Source: Chitinimonas sp036961565 (lineage in GTDB: Bacteria > Pseudomonadota > Gammaproteobacteria > Burkholderiales > Chitinimonadaceae). Taken from it: a stretch of 64,000 nucleotides of DNA. Made by a program: the position numbers and the translations under genes. Within the stretch, counting starts at the first letter, position 1, and each line of letters starts with the position of its first letter. This document shows positions 17,530 to 24,918 of this stretch, one piece after another. A model generated the notes under the pieces. That model was not told the origin of the DNA, did not search any database, and saw nothing but the letters and a program-made list of their open reading frames with translations. The DNA is taken from positions 310,001-374,000 of the forward strand of contig NZ_JBAMDD010000001.1 in the NCBI RefSeq assembly GCF_036961565.1, given 5' to 3'.

Positions 17530-17548
17530 TACGCATTGCGTATATTAT
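17530..17548. promoter_or_regulatory. Palindromic site upstream of the pyrB-like gene
   Basis: TACGCATTGCGTA (17530-17542) is a perfect odd palindrome followed by TATTAT, 14 bases before the start codon. A partial third copy, TACGCATTGTG, lies at 17574-17584. The region is also upstream of the divergent cupin gene, so it may control both. Confidence 0.55.
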
Positions 17549-17709
17549 TCTCTGAATTACGTGTGTATGTAAATACGCATTGTGTTGTGTGCCTGTTTGT
17601 GCGGCGCCATGGCGTAGGGGGGTGGCAGAACTTGCAAACGTCATGCTTGCCCAAGCAGGGCGACATACAGCTAGAATGGCTTGAAACCTTACTGCAACAG
17701 GATAGTGCC

Positions 17710-18072
17710 GTGCCCGCCATCATTGCTTTCAGCCAGCAGAACACTGCACCCGAGTACGACCATCCGAGGGAGGAGCGTCGTGTAGAGGGGAATCCGCAGC
17801 GCACCACCTGGAATCACTACACCAATGCGAGCGGCGAGGTGTATGCCGGCGTTTGGGCATGCGAGCCGGGACGCTGGCGTATTGCCATGGGCGATACCGA
17901 GGATGAGTTCTTCTTTGTCACCGAAGGGCGCTGCCGCCTGATCGACGAGGCTGGCCTGGCTGTAGAGGTGGGGGCGGGGGAGTCGCTGGTGATACCGGCG
18001 GGTTTCAAGGGCGAGTTCCATGTACTGGAAGCCATGAAGAAGCACTATATGATTGTTGAGCGCAAGCCATGA
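17710..18072 (+). CDS. Small cupin-domain protein
   Basis: A 120-residue single cupin (EutQ/DUF861-like). The beta-barrel is marked by NASGEVYAGVWACEPGRW, EDEFFFVTEGRCRLIDEAG, GAGESLVIPAGFKGEF and MKKHYMIVER. The frame has no ATG, and I start it at the GTG at 17710, which has AGGAT seven bases upstream. The metal-binding His of motif 1 is not obvious. The ATG at 18069, an alternative start of the next gene elbB, overlaps its stop, so the two are almost certainly one operon. Function unknown. Confidence 0.78.
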   Translation: MPAIIAFSQQNTAPEYDHPREERRVEGNPQRTTWNHYTNASGEVYAGVWACEPGRWRIAMGDTEDEFFFVTEGRCRLIDEAGLAVEVGAGESLVIPAGFKGEFHVLEAMKKHYMIVERKP

Positions 18073-18086
18073 ACGGGGAGATGACC

Positions 18087-18758
18087 ATGTCCAGAGTAGC
18101 GGTTGTACTGTCCGGTTGCGGTTATCTGGATGGCAGTGAAATTACCGAAGCAGTCGCTACCCTGGTGGCGCTGAGCCAGCATGGTATGCACTACGACTGC
18201 TATGCACCCGATAGGCCACAGCGCCATGTGGTGGATCATCTCAGCGGCGAGGGAACAGAGGAGAGTCGCAATATTCTGGTCGAAGCTGCCCGTATTGCCC
18301 GTGGCAATGTCAGGGCGCTGGATCAGCTCAATCCCGATGAATACGATGCCATCGTGTTCCCCGGTGGATTTGGCGCGGCCAAGAATCTCTGTACCTTTGC
18401 CGAAGAAGGCGTCAATGCCCGCATGCATGACGATGTGAAGGCCGCCATCATGCCGTTTGTGCTGACCAGAAAGCCGGTGGTGGCCATCTGTGCCGCGCCG
18501 TTGTTGCTGGGCTTGGCTGCCCGTGAGGCGGGCTATAGCAAGGCCCAGATCACTGTGGGCTATGGTGGCAATCCGCTGTCCGATGCCATCGAGGCCTGGG
18601 GGCAGTTCCATATGCCGCTGGCGGTGGACCAGGCTTGCTTGGACCGTACCCATGCGTTTATTTCAACCCCGGCCTATATGTTCGACGAAGCCAGCCCGGC
18701 GGCGATTTTTGCGTCGGTGCAGGCAGCAGTTGCTGCATTGCGCGAAATTTTGGGTTAA
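18087..18758 (+). CDS. elbB: Isoprenoid biosynthesis glyoxalase ElbB
   Basis: A 223-residue DJ-1/PfpI-superfamily protein of the ElbB (YhbL) family. The start RVAVVLSGCGYLDGSEI, the core DAIVFPGGFGAAKNL and the nucleophile elbow VVAICAAP with its Cys are characteristic. ElbB has been linked to early isoprenoid/lycopene production in E. coli and shows weak glyoxalase activity. The start at 18087 has GGGGAG six bases upstream and matches family N-termini; an ATG at 18069 overlaps the cupin stop. Confidence 0.9.
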   Translation: MSRVAVVLSGCGYLDGSEITEAVATLVALSQHGMHYDCYAPDRPQRHVVDHLSGEGTEESRNILVEAARIARGNVRALDQLNPDEYDAIVFPGGFGAAKNLCTFAEEGVNARMHDDVKAAIMPFVLTRKPVVAICAAPLLLGLAAREAGYSKAQITVGYGGNPLSDAIEAWGQFHMPLAVDQACLDRTHAFISTPAYMFDEASPAAIFASVQAAVAALREILG

Positions 18759-18796
18759 GCTGGTCCCAACATCTACTTCAGGCACCCGTAACCGTC

Positions 18797-18850
18797 ATGC
18801 GTCGTTTCACCGCTTTCTTCTCGTTTTATTATTTTCCGATCACGAGTTGA
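18797..18850 (+). CDS. Phe/Tyr-rich leader peptide of the DAHP synthase gene
   Basis: A 17-residue frame, MRRFTAFFSFYYFPITS, with five Phe and two Tyr codons, seven of 17 residues. It lies between elbB and the DAHP synthase gene, and a strong terminator hairpin follows 43 bases after its stop. This is the arrangement of a ribosome-mediated attenuator that senses charged tRNA-Phe and tRNA-Tyr, as known for pheA and pheST. It is far too short to be found by ordinary gene calling. Translation is inferred from codon content and position. Confidence 0.75.
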   Translation: MRRFTAFFSFYYFPITS

Positions 18851-18893
18851 CGCGGGCTGCCCTGTTACACCCTGAAGCAAGTAAAGATTCAAG

Positions 18894-18922
18894 AAGGCGG
18901 GCCCAAAAGGCCCGCCTTTTTC
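18894..18922 (+). terminator. Attenuator terminator before the DAHP synthase gene
   Basis: AAGGCGGGCC (18894-18903), loop CAAAA, GGCCCGCCTT (18909-18918), then a T run. It precedes the DAHP synthase start by about 40 bases. GGCTGCCCT at 18855-18863 can pair with 18895-18903 in seven of nine positions and is a possible antiterminator. It could also simply terminate elbB transcription. Confidence 0.8.
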
Positions 18923-18962
18923 TTTGTCCATTTTCTGCCATCCACCCCATAGGAAGACCGTC

Positions 18963-19979
18963 ATGATCATCGTAATGTCCCCCGAATCGACCCAATCCGA
19001 GCTTGACGCCGTTGTCAGCAAGATACGCGCCTCTGGCCTTACCGAGCATGTGTCGCGTGGTAGCGAGCGCACCATCGTGGGCGCCATCGGCGACGAGCGT
19101 CCACTTAACGAGCAGAGCTTCGAGCAGATGGCGGGCGTCGAGCGCGCCATCCATATCGTCAAGCCCTACAAGCTGGTGGCACGTGAAGGGCACCCGGCCG
19201 GCAGCGTGATCGATATCCGCGGCATCAAGCTGGGCGGCAAGCAGGTGCAGGTGATAGCAGGGCCGTGTTCGGTCGAGACCCAGGAGCAGATGCATCTGGC
19301 GGCGGCAGGCGTGCACGCGGCCGGTTGCAAGATGATGCGGGGTGGCGCCTTCAAGCCGCGCACCAGCCCCTACGCTTTCCAGGGTTTGGGGGTGCAGGGC
19401 CTGGAGTTTTTCCAGGCGGCGGCACGCGAGTACAACATGCCCATCGTGACCGAGCTGATGGATGTGCGCATGCTGGATACCTTCCTGGAGCACGATGTGG
19501 ACGTGATACAGATCGGTGCCCGCAATATGCAGAACTTCGACCTGCTCAAGGAAGTCGGCAGGGTCAACAAGCCCGTTATTCTCAAGCGCGGCTTGTCGGC
19601 CACGATTTCGGAGTGGCTGATGGCGGCCGAGTACATTGCGGCGGGTGGCAATAACAACATCATTTTGTGCGAGCGCGGCATACGCACCTTCGAGACGGCT
19701 TACCGCAATGTGCTGGATGTGACGGCCATCCCGGTGTTGAAGAAGGAAACCCACTTGCCGGTACTGGTGGACCCCAGCCACGCCGGTGGCAAGGCCTGGA
19801 TGGTGCCCGCGCTGGCTCGCGCCGCCGTGGCGGCCGGTGCTGATGGCTTGCTGGTAGAGATGCACCCCAACCCCTGCGATGCCTGGTGTGATGCCGACCA
19901 GGCCCTGACACCGCAAGAGCTCAACGACCTGGTGGCCTCGCTGCGCCTGATTGCCCAGGCGGTAGGCCGGGAGCTGTAA
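18963..19979 (+). CDS. aroF: 3-deoxy-7-phosphoheptulonate synthase (type I-beta, with regulatory domain)
   Basis: A 338-residue DAHP synthase that condenses phosphoenolpyruvate and erythrose 4-phosphate, the first step of aromatic synthesis. Residues 1-70 form a ferredoxin-like/ACT-type regulatory domain as in Thermotoga, which gives feedback inhibition by Tyr or Phe. The barrel carries the metal and substrate motifs VIAGPCSVE, MMRGGAFKPRTSPYAFQG, IQIGARNMQNFDLL, and VDPSHAGGK. The start at 18963 has AGGAAG upstream. Its leader carries a Phe/Tyr attenuator, so it appears to be controlled both at enzyme and at transcription level. tyrA lies about 1 kb downstream. Confidence 0.93.
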   Translation: MIIVMSPESTQSELDAVVSKIRASGLTEHVSRGSERTIVGAIGDERPLNEQSFEQMAGVERAIHIVKPYKLVAREGHPAGSVIDIRGIKLGGKQVQVIAGPCSVETQEQMHLAAAGVHAAGCKMMRGGAFKPRTSPYAFQGLGVQGLEFFQAAAREYNMPIVTELMDVRMLDTFLEHDVDVIQIGARNMQNFDLLKEVGRVNKPVILKRGLSATISEWLMAAEYIAAGGNNNIILCERGIRTFETAYRNVLDVTAIPVLKKETHLPVLVDPSHAGGKAWMVPALARAAVAAGADGLLVEMHPNPCDAWCDADQALTPQELNDLVASLRLIAQAVGREL

Positions 19980-20017
19980 GCGGCGCTAAGCACTGCCCAG
20001 CCATGTGGCAGGCGTGA

Positions 20018-20788
20018 TCAATCCTGGCCGCGCCTTTGGTAGTGGGCGGCCAGATCGAGCGCTACCTCGTAGATGCGGTCGCTGGTGGTGATGACATTGC
20101 GGCGCAGTTGCGGATCGGTGTTGCGCTTGGCTAGCTCATCGATGGCCTGCTGGAAGAAGAACCACTGGCTATCCATCAGGGCCAGCTTGGCCTGCAGGGT
20201 GGGTGTGTTGTCGGGGAGTGCCTTCAGTTGCTGGCTCAGTTGCAGAAAGGCTGCGCGGCTCTCGATCAGGTCGCGCTGCAGAAAGGCAACCTTCAAGCCA
20301 TATGCTTGCAAGAGATAAGTCTTGGCCAGTCGCTGCGACAAAGTGGCAATATCGCCGGCAATCCGGTTGGGCTGAGGCTTGTTGCCCGTGGGCTGTGCCA
20401 GGCGATCGCTCGCCTTGCGGGCGATCCAGGCCAGTTCCTCTGACAGTTCGGCCAGTCGGGCGGCGCCTTCGCGTGTCGCTGGGGCTTGGGTGAGCGTCTG
20501 GTAATCAGCCCAAAGTTGGGCCAGCAGGGCATAGTCGTCGGCCAGTTCGGCATTGTCCTGGCTGCCGGCACGTAGCTTGGCCAACTTCCGCTCGAACTGT
20601 GCGGTGGCGGCTTGTTGCTGGCGGCGGGCTTCGGCATTGTCTGCCTCTAGCCCCCGCCAGACATAGGCCCGGGCAATACGCTCGCTCAGCAGGGCCTGGC
20701 CGGCTGCCTCGTCCTGCAGGCCTGGGGCGGGTTCAGCCGCAAAGGTGGTCAGGCTGCACAGCAGGGTCAGTAGTATCAGTGGTCGCAT
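20018..20788 (-). CDS. Exported helical protein with PilJ/NarX-like sensor repeats
   Basis: A 256-residue protein with a signal peptide (RPLILLTLLCSLTTFAA) and an otherwise all-helical sequence. Two segments, ALLSERIARAYVW and TLSQRLAKTYLLQA, resemble the RMLSQRIAKAY core of the PilJ N-terminal domain that forms the periplasmic helical bundle in NarX-like sensors and type IV pilus chemoreceptors. Here it stands alone without membrane anchor or signalling domain, so it may be a soluble periplasmic binding partner. The start at 20788 precedes the signal peptide; the frame is open back to 20878. Confidence 0.7.
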   Translation of the reverse strand: MRPLILLTLLCSLTTFAAEPAPGLQDEAAGQALLSERIARAYVWRGLEADNAEARRQQQAATAQFERKLAKLRAGSQDNAELADDYALLAQLWADYQTLTQAPATREGAARLAELSEELAWIARKASDRLAQPTGNKPQPNRIAGDIATLSQRLAKTYLLQAYGLKVAFLQRDLIESRAAFLQLSQQLKALPDNTPTLQAKLALMDSQWFFFQQAIDELAKRNTDPQLRRNVITTSDRIYEVALDLAAHYQRRGQD

Positions 20789-20912
20789 GATGGGGTCCGG
20801 GCTGGTGGTATGGGGCGCTCTGGCATCCTTGGTCGTTTGGGTGTCGATAGGCTTACAGCGCGCCACTATGCCGGGCAAGTCTTGATGGCGGCGCTAAATC
20901 TAGGAGTGGGAT

Positions 20913-21773
20913 GTGTTGAGCAAGCTGGTGGTAATCGGCGTGGGCCTGATAGGCGGATCATTTGCCCTGGACCTGAAGCGGGCGGGGCTGGTGGGCCAGG
21001 TCGTGGGCGTGGGGCGTTCGCCCGAGAATCTGGCGCGGGCCGTGCAGCTCAAGGTGATCGACATGGCTGAACAGGATGCCGCAACGGCCGTCCGAGATGC
21101 TGACCTGGTCCTGCTGGCGACACCGGTAGGCCAGATGGATGCCGTGCTGGCGCGTATCGCCCCTGCCTTGCCGCGCCATGCGTTGGTGACCGATGCGGGC
21201 AGTACCAAGCGCGATGTCGCGGCCTTATACCGCAAGCATCTGGGCGATAGCCTGGATCGCTGCCTGCCGGCCCACCCGATTGCGGGGTCGGATCTGTCTG
21301 GCGCTGCCGCCGCACGCTATGGCCTGTATGAGGGCCGCAAGGTGGTGCTATGCCCGCTGCCGGAAACCAGTGCTGACACCCTGGCCAAGGTAAGCGCCCT
21401 GTGGCAGGCCTGCAGTGCCCATCTGGTGGTGCTGGATGCGGCCGAACACGACGCAGTCTTTGCGGCGGTCAGCCATATGCCGCACCTGCTGGCTTTTGCC
21501 TATATGAACACGGTGCTGAATCGGCCCGATGCAGCTACCTGCCTGGCCTTGGCCGCCAGCGGCTTCCGCGATTTCAGCCGTATTGCGGGCAGCCATCCCG
21601 AGATGTGGCGCGATATTGCCCTGGCCAACCGCGACGGTTTGCTTGAGGATCTGCGTGCCTACCGGGCGGAGCTGGATAGCCTGATCACCCAATTGCAACA
21701 CGCCGATGCAGAAGGCATGACCGCAAAATTCGAGCGCGCCAGCAAGGCACGCAGTGCCTGGGGCAAGGGTTAG
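20913..21773 (+). CDS. tyrA: Prephenate dehydrogenase
   Basis: A 286-residue TyrA of the monofunctional type, which converts prephenate to 4-hydroxyphenylpyruvate with NAD(P) for tyrosine synthesis. The dinucleotide fold opens with VVIGVGLIGGSFALDLK, and the catalytic part has TDAGSTKRDV, LPAHPIAGSDLSGA and AVSHMPHLLAFA, including the active-site His residues. The start is a GTG with TAGGAGTG upstream. It overlaps the convergent gene at 21770 by four bases. Its location near the attenuated DAHP synthase links two steps of the aromatic pathway. Confidence 0.93.
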   Translation: MLSKLVVIGVGLIGGSFALDLKRAGLVGQVVGVGRSPENLARAVQLKVIDMAEQDAATAVRDADLVLLATPVGQMDAVLARIAPALPRHALVTDAGSTKRDVAALYRKHLGDSLDRCLPAHPIAGSDLSGAAAARYGLYEGRKVVLCPLPETSADTLAKVSALWQACSAHLVVLDAAEHDAVFAAVSHMPHLLAFAYMNTVLNRPDAATCLALAASGFRDFSRIAGSHPEMWRDIALANRDGLLEDLRAYRAELDSLITQLQHADAEGMTAKFERASKARSAWGKG

Positions 21774-22249
21774 TTTGCTAGCGTATCCATGACATTGCTG
21801 TAGCTGCCCGGCACTGCGGCAGGTAGCGTCTGGTGGCCGATGGCATTGAAGGCCGCCAGCATGTTCACGGCCACGTTCTGGTCATCGCGGCACAGGCAGA
21901 CATAGGCGTAGGGCAGGATCATTAGCGCGCGGTCGGGCGAGACCACGGCCAGTGAACTCCAGTCGTTGAAGTCGTGAAACGTGAGGTTGACCCAGAGCCA
22001 GTCGAACTGGGCGATCAGCTGTTCTCCCCAGATGGTACCCAGCACGATATGCAGGTCTTCGGGCTTGACCTCGGCGGCCTTGGGCGGGCGACCTTGCTGC
22101 CACTGGCTGACTGCTTGCTCGACTGCGCCAACCAGCTCGGCCGTGCTACGCCCGGCCAAGGGGATGCCCAGCGGGCTGGCCATGCGCACTACCCATTCGC
22201 GTACAGGCTTGAGCTCGGTGGGGCTGATGAGGGTTTCGCTGATGTTCAT
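21770..22249 (-). CDS. Hypothetical cytosolic protein
   Basis: A 159-residue acidic protein with no signal peptide or membrane segment. It has regular secondary-structure features and several Trp residues (FDWLWVNLTFHDFNDWSSLAVV) and a short CLCRDD motif. I recognise no family. The start at 22249 is followed by a normal coding region; the frame is open to 22426 but that part includes an 11-bp hairpin. It lies downstream of the YggL-like gene on the same strand. Confidence 0.6.
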   Translation of the reverse strand: MNISETLISPTELKPVREWVVRMASPLGIPLAGRSTAELVGAVEQAVSQWQQGRPPKAAEVKPEDLHIVLGTIWGEQLIAQFDWLWVNLTFHDFNDWSSLAVVSPDRALMILPYAYVCLCRDDQNVAVNMLAAFNAIGHQTLPAAVPGSYSNVMDTLAN

Positions 22250-22283
22250 GGGTGTTCCATGGCGCGTTGTAGCGGGTGGGGCA

Positions 22284-22312
22284 GGAGTTGCAGTTGATAT
22301 CACTGCAACTCC
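22284..22312. repeat. Perfect 11-bp inverted repeat
   Basis: GGAGTTGCAGT (22284-22294), loop TGATATC, ACTGCAACTCC (22302-22312), between the YggL-like gene and the hypothetical gene on the same strand. No T tract, so it may be a processing hairpin, a weak terminator or an operator. Confidence 0.6.
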
Positions 22313-22322
22313 GCATGTGTGA

Positions 22323-22697
22323 TTACAGTTGGCCGTACCAGCTATCGACCAGCTCGCCGGCATCCACCTCGGCGACCAACGGATGCTGGCGGAGGAAGGC
22401 GATAAAGGCATCGCGTTGGGCCTCACTCACCGAGCCGTGCTCTGCCACCACAAAACCGTCGGTTTCCAGGGCTGTCATGCCGCTGCTGAAACCGCCCACG
22501 ATCAGGTGGGTGCGCTCTGCTTCATCGCAGATGGCGTTGATCCAGGATTCCAGTTCGGGCTCAGACAGCAGCTGCTTGAAGCGCAGCGTCAGGTGAAAAC
22601 CCAGTTCCACGAATTCGGCCAGATGGTACTTCTTGCGCTGACGCTGGTTGAGGCGGCGTATGCGGCTATTGGAATGGCGATTGAGCCAGTTTTTCAT
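22323..22697 (-). CDS. yggL: YggL-family 50S ribosome-binding protein
   Basis: A 124-residue protein of the YggL/DUF469 family. The basic N-terminus (RIRRLNQRQRKKYHLAEF), VELGFHLTLRF, and C-terminal VEAWL-like end (DSWYGQL) match the family, which binds 50S subunits in E. coli. The start at 22697 gives the usual length, whereas the open frame to 22838 would add residues from the neighbouring promoter. It is divergent from the kdp operon. Confidence 0.85.
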   Translation of the reverse strand: MKNWLNRHSNSRIRRLNQRQRKKYHLAEFVELGFHLTLRFKQLLSEPELESWINAICDEAERTHLIVGGFSSGMTALETDGFVVAEHGSVSEAQRDAFIAFLRQHPLVAEVDAGELVDSWYGQL

Positions 22698-22828
22698 GGT
22701 CCTGCTTTCGGTGTGAGACACGTAAGCCGCCATTGTACCTTGTCGGTCAAGCCTGATCTGCCGGATCGGGCTGCCCCCTATCCCATAGCGCCCTTTGCCA
22801 CTCAGCACGCTGGCGCCTGCCACGCCAT

Positions 22829-22880
22829 CTTTACACAATCTTTATACCCGTTCTGCCTATCTCGACACTGTCTTTACGGC
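22829..22880 (+). promoter_or_regulatory. Three-box direct repeat before kdpF, candidate KdpE site
   Basis: CTTTACACAATCTTTATA at 22829-22846 holds two ATCTTTA-type boxes 11 bases apart, and TCTTTACG recurs at 22871-22878. Direct repeats one helical turn apart and T-rich are typical of OmpR-family regulators such as KdpE. The same pattern with identical spacing is found at 31439-31490. Confidence 0.65.
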
Positions 22881-22927
22881 GATCTCCCTAGCATGGGCAC
22901 TGTCTTTTCCCATTCATGGAGTCGGCT

Positions 22928-23023
22928 GTGGAAATGCTGGTGTTGTCGTTGATCGCGGTGCTTGGCGGGGCCATTCTGGGCCTGATTGCTGCCTGCCGCA
23001 AACTGGAGGGGCAAGCAAAATGA
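22928..23023 (+). CDS. Small membrane protein preceding kdpF
   Basis: A 31-residue single-helix protein (LVLSLIAVLGGAILGLIAAC followed by a basic tail). The GTG at 22928 has GGAG six bases upstream; an in-frame ATG lies at 22916. Its stop overlaps the kdpF start by four bases (ATGA), so translation is coupled. Similar tiny proteins stand in front of kdpF in other proteobacteria, to my recollection, but none has an assigned role. It may be a Kdp complex subunit or stabiliser. Confidence 0.65.
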   Translation: MEMLVLSLIAVLGGAILGLIAACRKLEGQAK

Positions 23024-23124
23024 ACCCTGGATTGGTATGGATCTACTGGCTGGCCGGTGGTGTGTCCATCGGCCTGTTCGCCTACCTGCTTTATGCATTG
23101 TTCAATGCTGAGGAGGTGGCATGA
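23020..23124 (+). CDS. kdpF: Kdp K+ transporter small subunit
   Basis: A 34-residue protein with one membrane helix (WLAGGVSIGLFAYLLYALF) and the family ending of acidic residues (NAEEVA). KdpF stabilises the KdpFABC potassium pump in the inner membrane. It overlaps the preceding small ORF and kdpA by four bases each. Confidence 0.9.
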   Translation: MNPGLVWIYWLAGGVSIGLFAYLLYALFNAEEVA

Positions 23125-24917
23125 ACCAGTCAGCAGTGTTGCAAACGGGCTTGTACCTGCTGGTGCTGCTGACCCTGGCCTGGCCCTTGGGGCGCTATCT
23201 GGCTGCCTTGATGTCTGGGGGGTTGGCCCAGCGGCTGGGCTGGATGGGCAAGGTCGATCGTGGCCTGATGAAGCTGATCGGGGCGGATGGCGATGAAGAC
23301 ATGCCCTGGTGGCGCTATGCCGCAGCCATCGTGTTGTTCAACCTGGCAGGTCTGCTGGCCGTGTATCTGCTGCAACGCCTGCAGCTCAGTCTGCCTCTCA
23401 ATCCGGCGGGCATGCCCAATGTGGAGGCGGCCTCGGCTTTCAATACAGCCGTCTCGTTTGTCACCAATACCAACTGGCAGGGCTACGGGGGCGAAGCCAC
23501 CATGAGCTACCTGACCCAGATGCTGGCATTGACGGTGCAGAACTTCCTGTCCGCCGCCACCGGCATTGCCGTGGTAGTTGCTCTGGTGCGTGGCTTTGTC
23601 CGCAAGCATGCCCAAGGTCTGGGCAATGCCTGGCTGGATCTGAACCGTGTCACGGTTTGGCTGTTGCTGCCCTTGGCATCATTGTTTGCCGTGTTCCTGG
23701 TGGGCCAGGGCGTGATACAGAATTTCTCGCCCTATGTTGAGGCACAACTGGTGGAGCCGGTGAGCTACCAGGTGGCCAAGACAGATGAGGCAGGCAAGCC
23801 GCTGGTGGATGCACAAGGTGCCGCCGTGATGGAAGAGGTGACAGTGCGTACCCAGACGCTGGCGATGGGGCCGGTGGCATCGCAAGAGGCCATCAAGTTG
23901 CTGGGCACCAATGGGGGTGGTTTCTTCAATGCCAATTCGGCTCACCCTTATGAGAACCCCACTGGCGCCAGCAACTTCCTGCAGATGCTGAGTATCTTTC
24001 TGATACCGGCTGCGCTGTGCTTCATGTTTGGCCATCTGGTGGGCGATGTGCGGCAGGGCGTGGTGGTGCTGGCATCGATGACCCTGATCTTTGTCGCCAT
24101 GGTGGCGGTGGTGGTCTGGGCGGAATCGCATGCCAACCCGCTGCTGGTGCAACTGGGCATGGATGCCGGCCTGGGCAATATGGAAGGCAAGGAGACACGC
24201 TTTGGCATTGTGGCTTCCAGCCTGTTTGCCGTGATCACCACGGCAGCCAGTTGCGGTGCGGTCAATGCCATGCACGACAGCCTGATGCCCCTGGCGGGCG
24301 GTGTGACCACCTGGTTGATGCAACTGGGCGAGGTGGTGTTTGGCGGTGTGGGTTCAGGCCTGTATGGCATGTTGCTGTTCGCCATGCTGGCCGTCTTCCT
24401 GGCGGGTTTGATGATAGGCCGTACGCCGGAATACCTGGGCAAGAAGATCGAGTCGTTCGAGATGAAGATGGTCTCCATCGCCATCCTGATCACCCCCTTG
24501 CTGGTGCTGGGTGGTACGGCGGTGGCGGTGCTGCTGCCCCAGGCGTTGACTAGCCTGTGGAACCCGGGCGCCCATGGCTTCAGCGAGGCCCTGTATGCCT
24601 TCAGCTCCGCTGCCAACAACAATGGATCGGCTTTTGCCGGTATCTCGGCCAATACCCCCTTCTACAACCTGGCGCTGGGTTTGGCCATGTGGTTTGGCCG
24701 CTTCGGTGTGCTGATTCCCGTTCTTGCCATTGCAGGCTCGCTGGCGCGCAAGCCTAAGCTGGCTGTGTCGGTTGGCACCATGCCTACTCACGGGCCACTG
24801 TTTGTTGTGCTGCTGGTGGGCACGGTGCTGATCGTCGGCGCCCTAACCTATATCCCCGCCCTGGCCCTGGGGCCGGTGGTCGACCATCTGCAACTGTTTG
24901 CTGGCCAAGGAGGCTGA
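23121..24917 (+). CDS. kdpA: K+-transporting ATPase subunit A
   Basis: The potassium-binding channel-like subunit, 598 residues with about ten helices. The four selectivity loops of the family are visible: NTNWQGYGGE, GTNGGGFFNANSAHPYENP, AASCGAVNAMHDS and SSAANNNGSAFAG. It is about 40 residues longer than the E. coli protein; most of the extra length lies around residues 210-255 in a charged loop. It forms KdpFABC with the neighbours and serves high-affinity K+ uptake under potassium limitation. It overlaps kdpF by four bases, and a strong AAGGAGG for kdpB lies at its end. Confidence 0.95.
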   Translation: MNQSAVLQTGLYLLVLLTLAWPLGRYLAALMSGGLAQRLGWMGKVDRGLMKLIGADGDEDMPWWRYAAAIVLFNLAGLLAVYLLQRLQLSLPLNPAGMPNVEAASAFNTAVSFVTNTNWQGYGGEATMSYLTQMLALTVQNFLSAATGIAVVVALVRGFVRKHAQGLGNAWLDLNRVTVWLLLPLASLFAVFLVGQGVIQNFSPYVEAQLVEPVSYQVAKTDEAGKPLVDAQGAAVMEEVTVRTQTLAMGPVASQEAIKLLGTNGGGFFNANSAHPYENPTGASNFLQMLSIFLIPAALCFMFGHLVGDVRQGVVVLASMTLIFVAMVAVVVWAESHANPLLVQLGMDAGLGNMEGKETRFGIVASSLFAVITTAASCGAVNAMHDSLMPLAGGVTTWLMQLGEVVFGGVGSGLYGMLLFAMLAVFLAGLMIGRTPEYLGKKIESFEMKMVSIAILITPLLVLGGTAVAVLLPQALTSLWNPGAHGFSEALYAFSSAANNNGSAFAGISANTPFYNLALGLAMWFGRFGVLIPVLAIAGSLARKPKLAVSVGTMPTHGPLFVVLLVGTVLIVGALTYIPALALGPVVDHLQLFAGQGG

Positions 24918-24918
24918 G

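Noticed and set aside
16990..17709. Upstream extension of the cupin frame
   Set aside because: It runs antisense through the ATCase gene and its promoter; the GTG at 17710 with a ribosome site gives a normal cupin.
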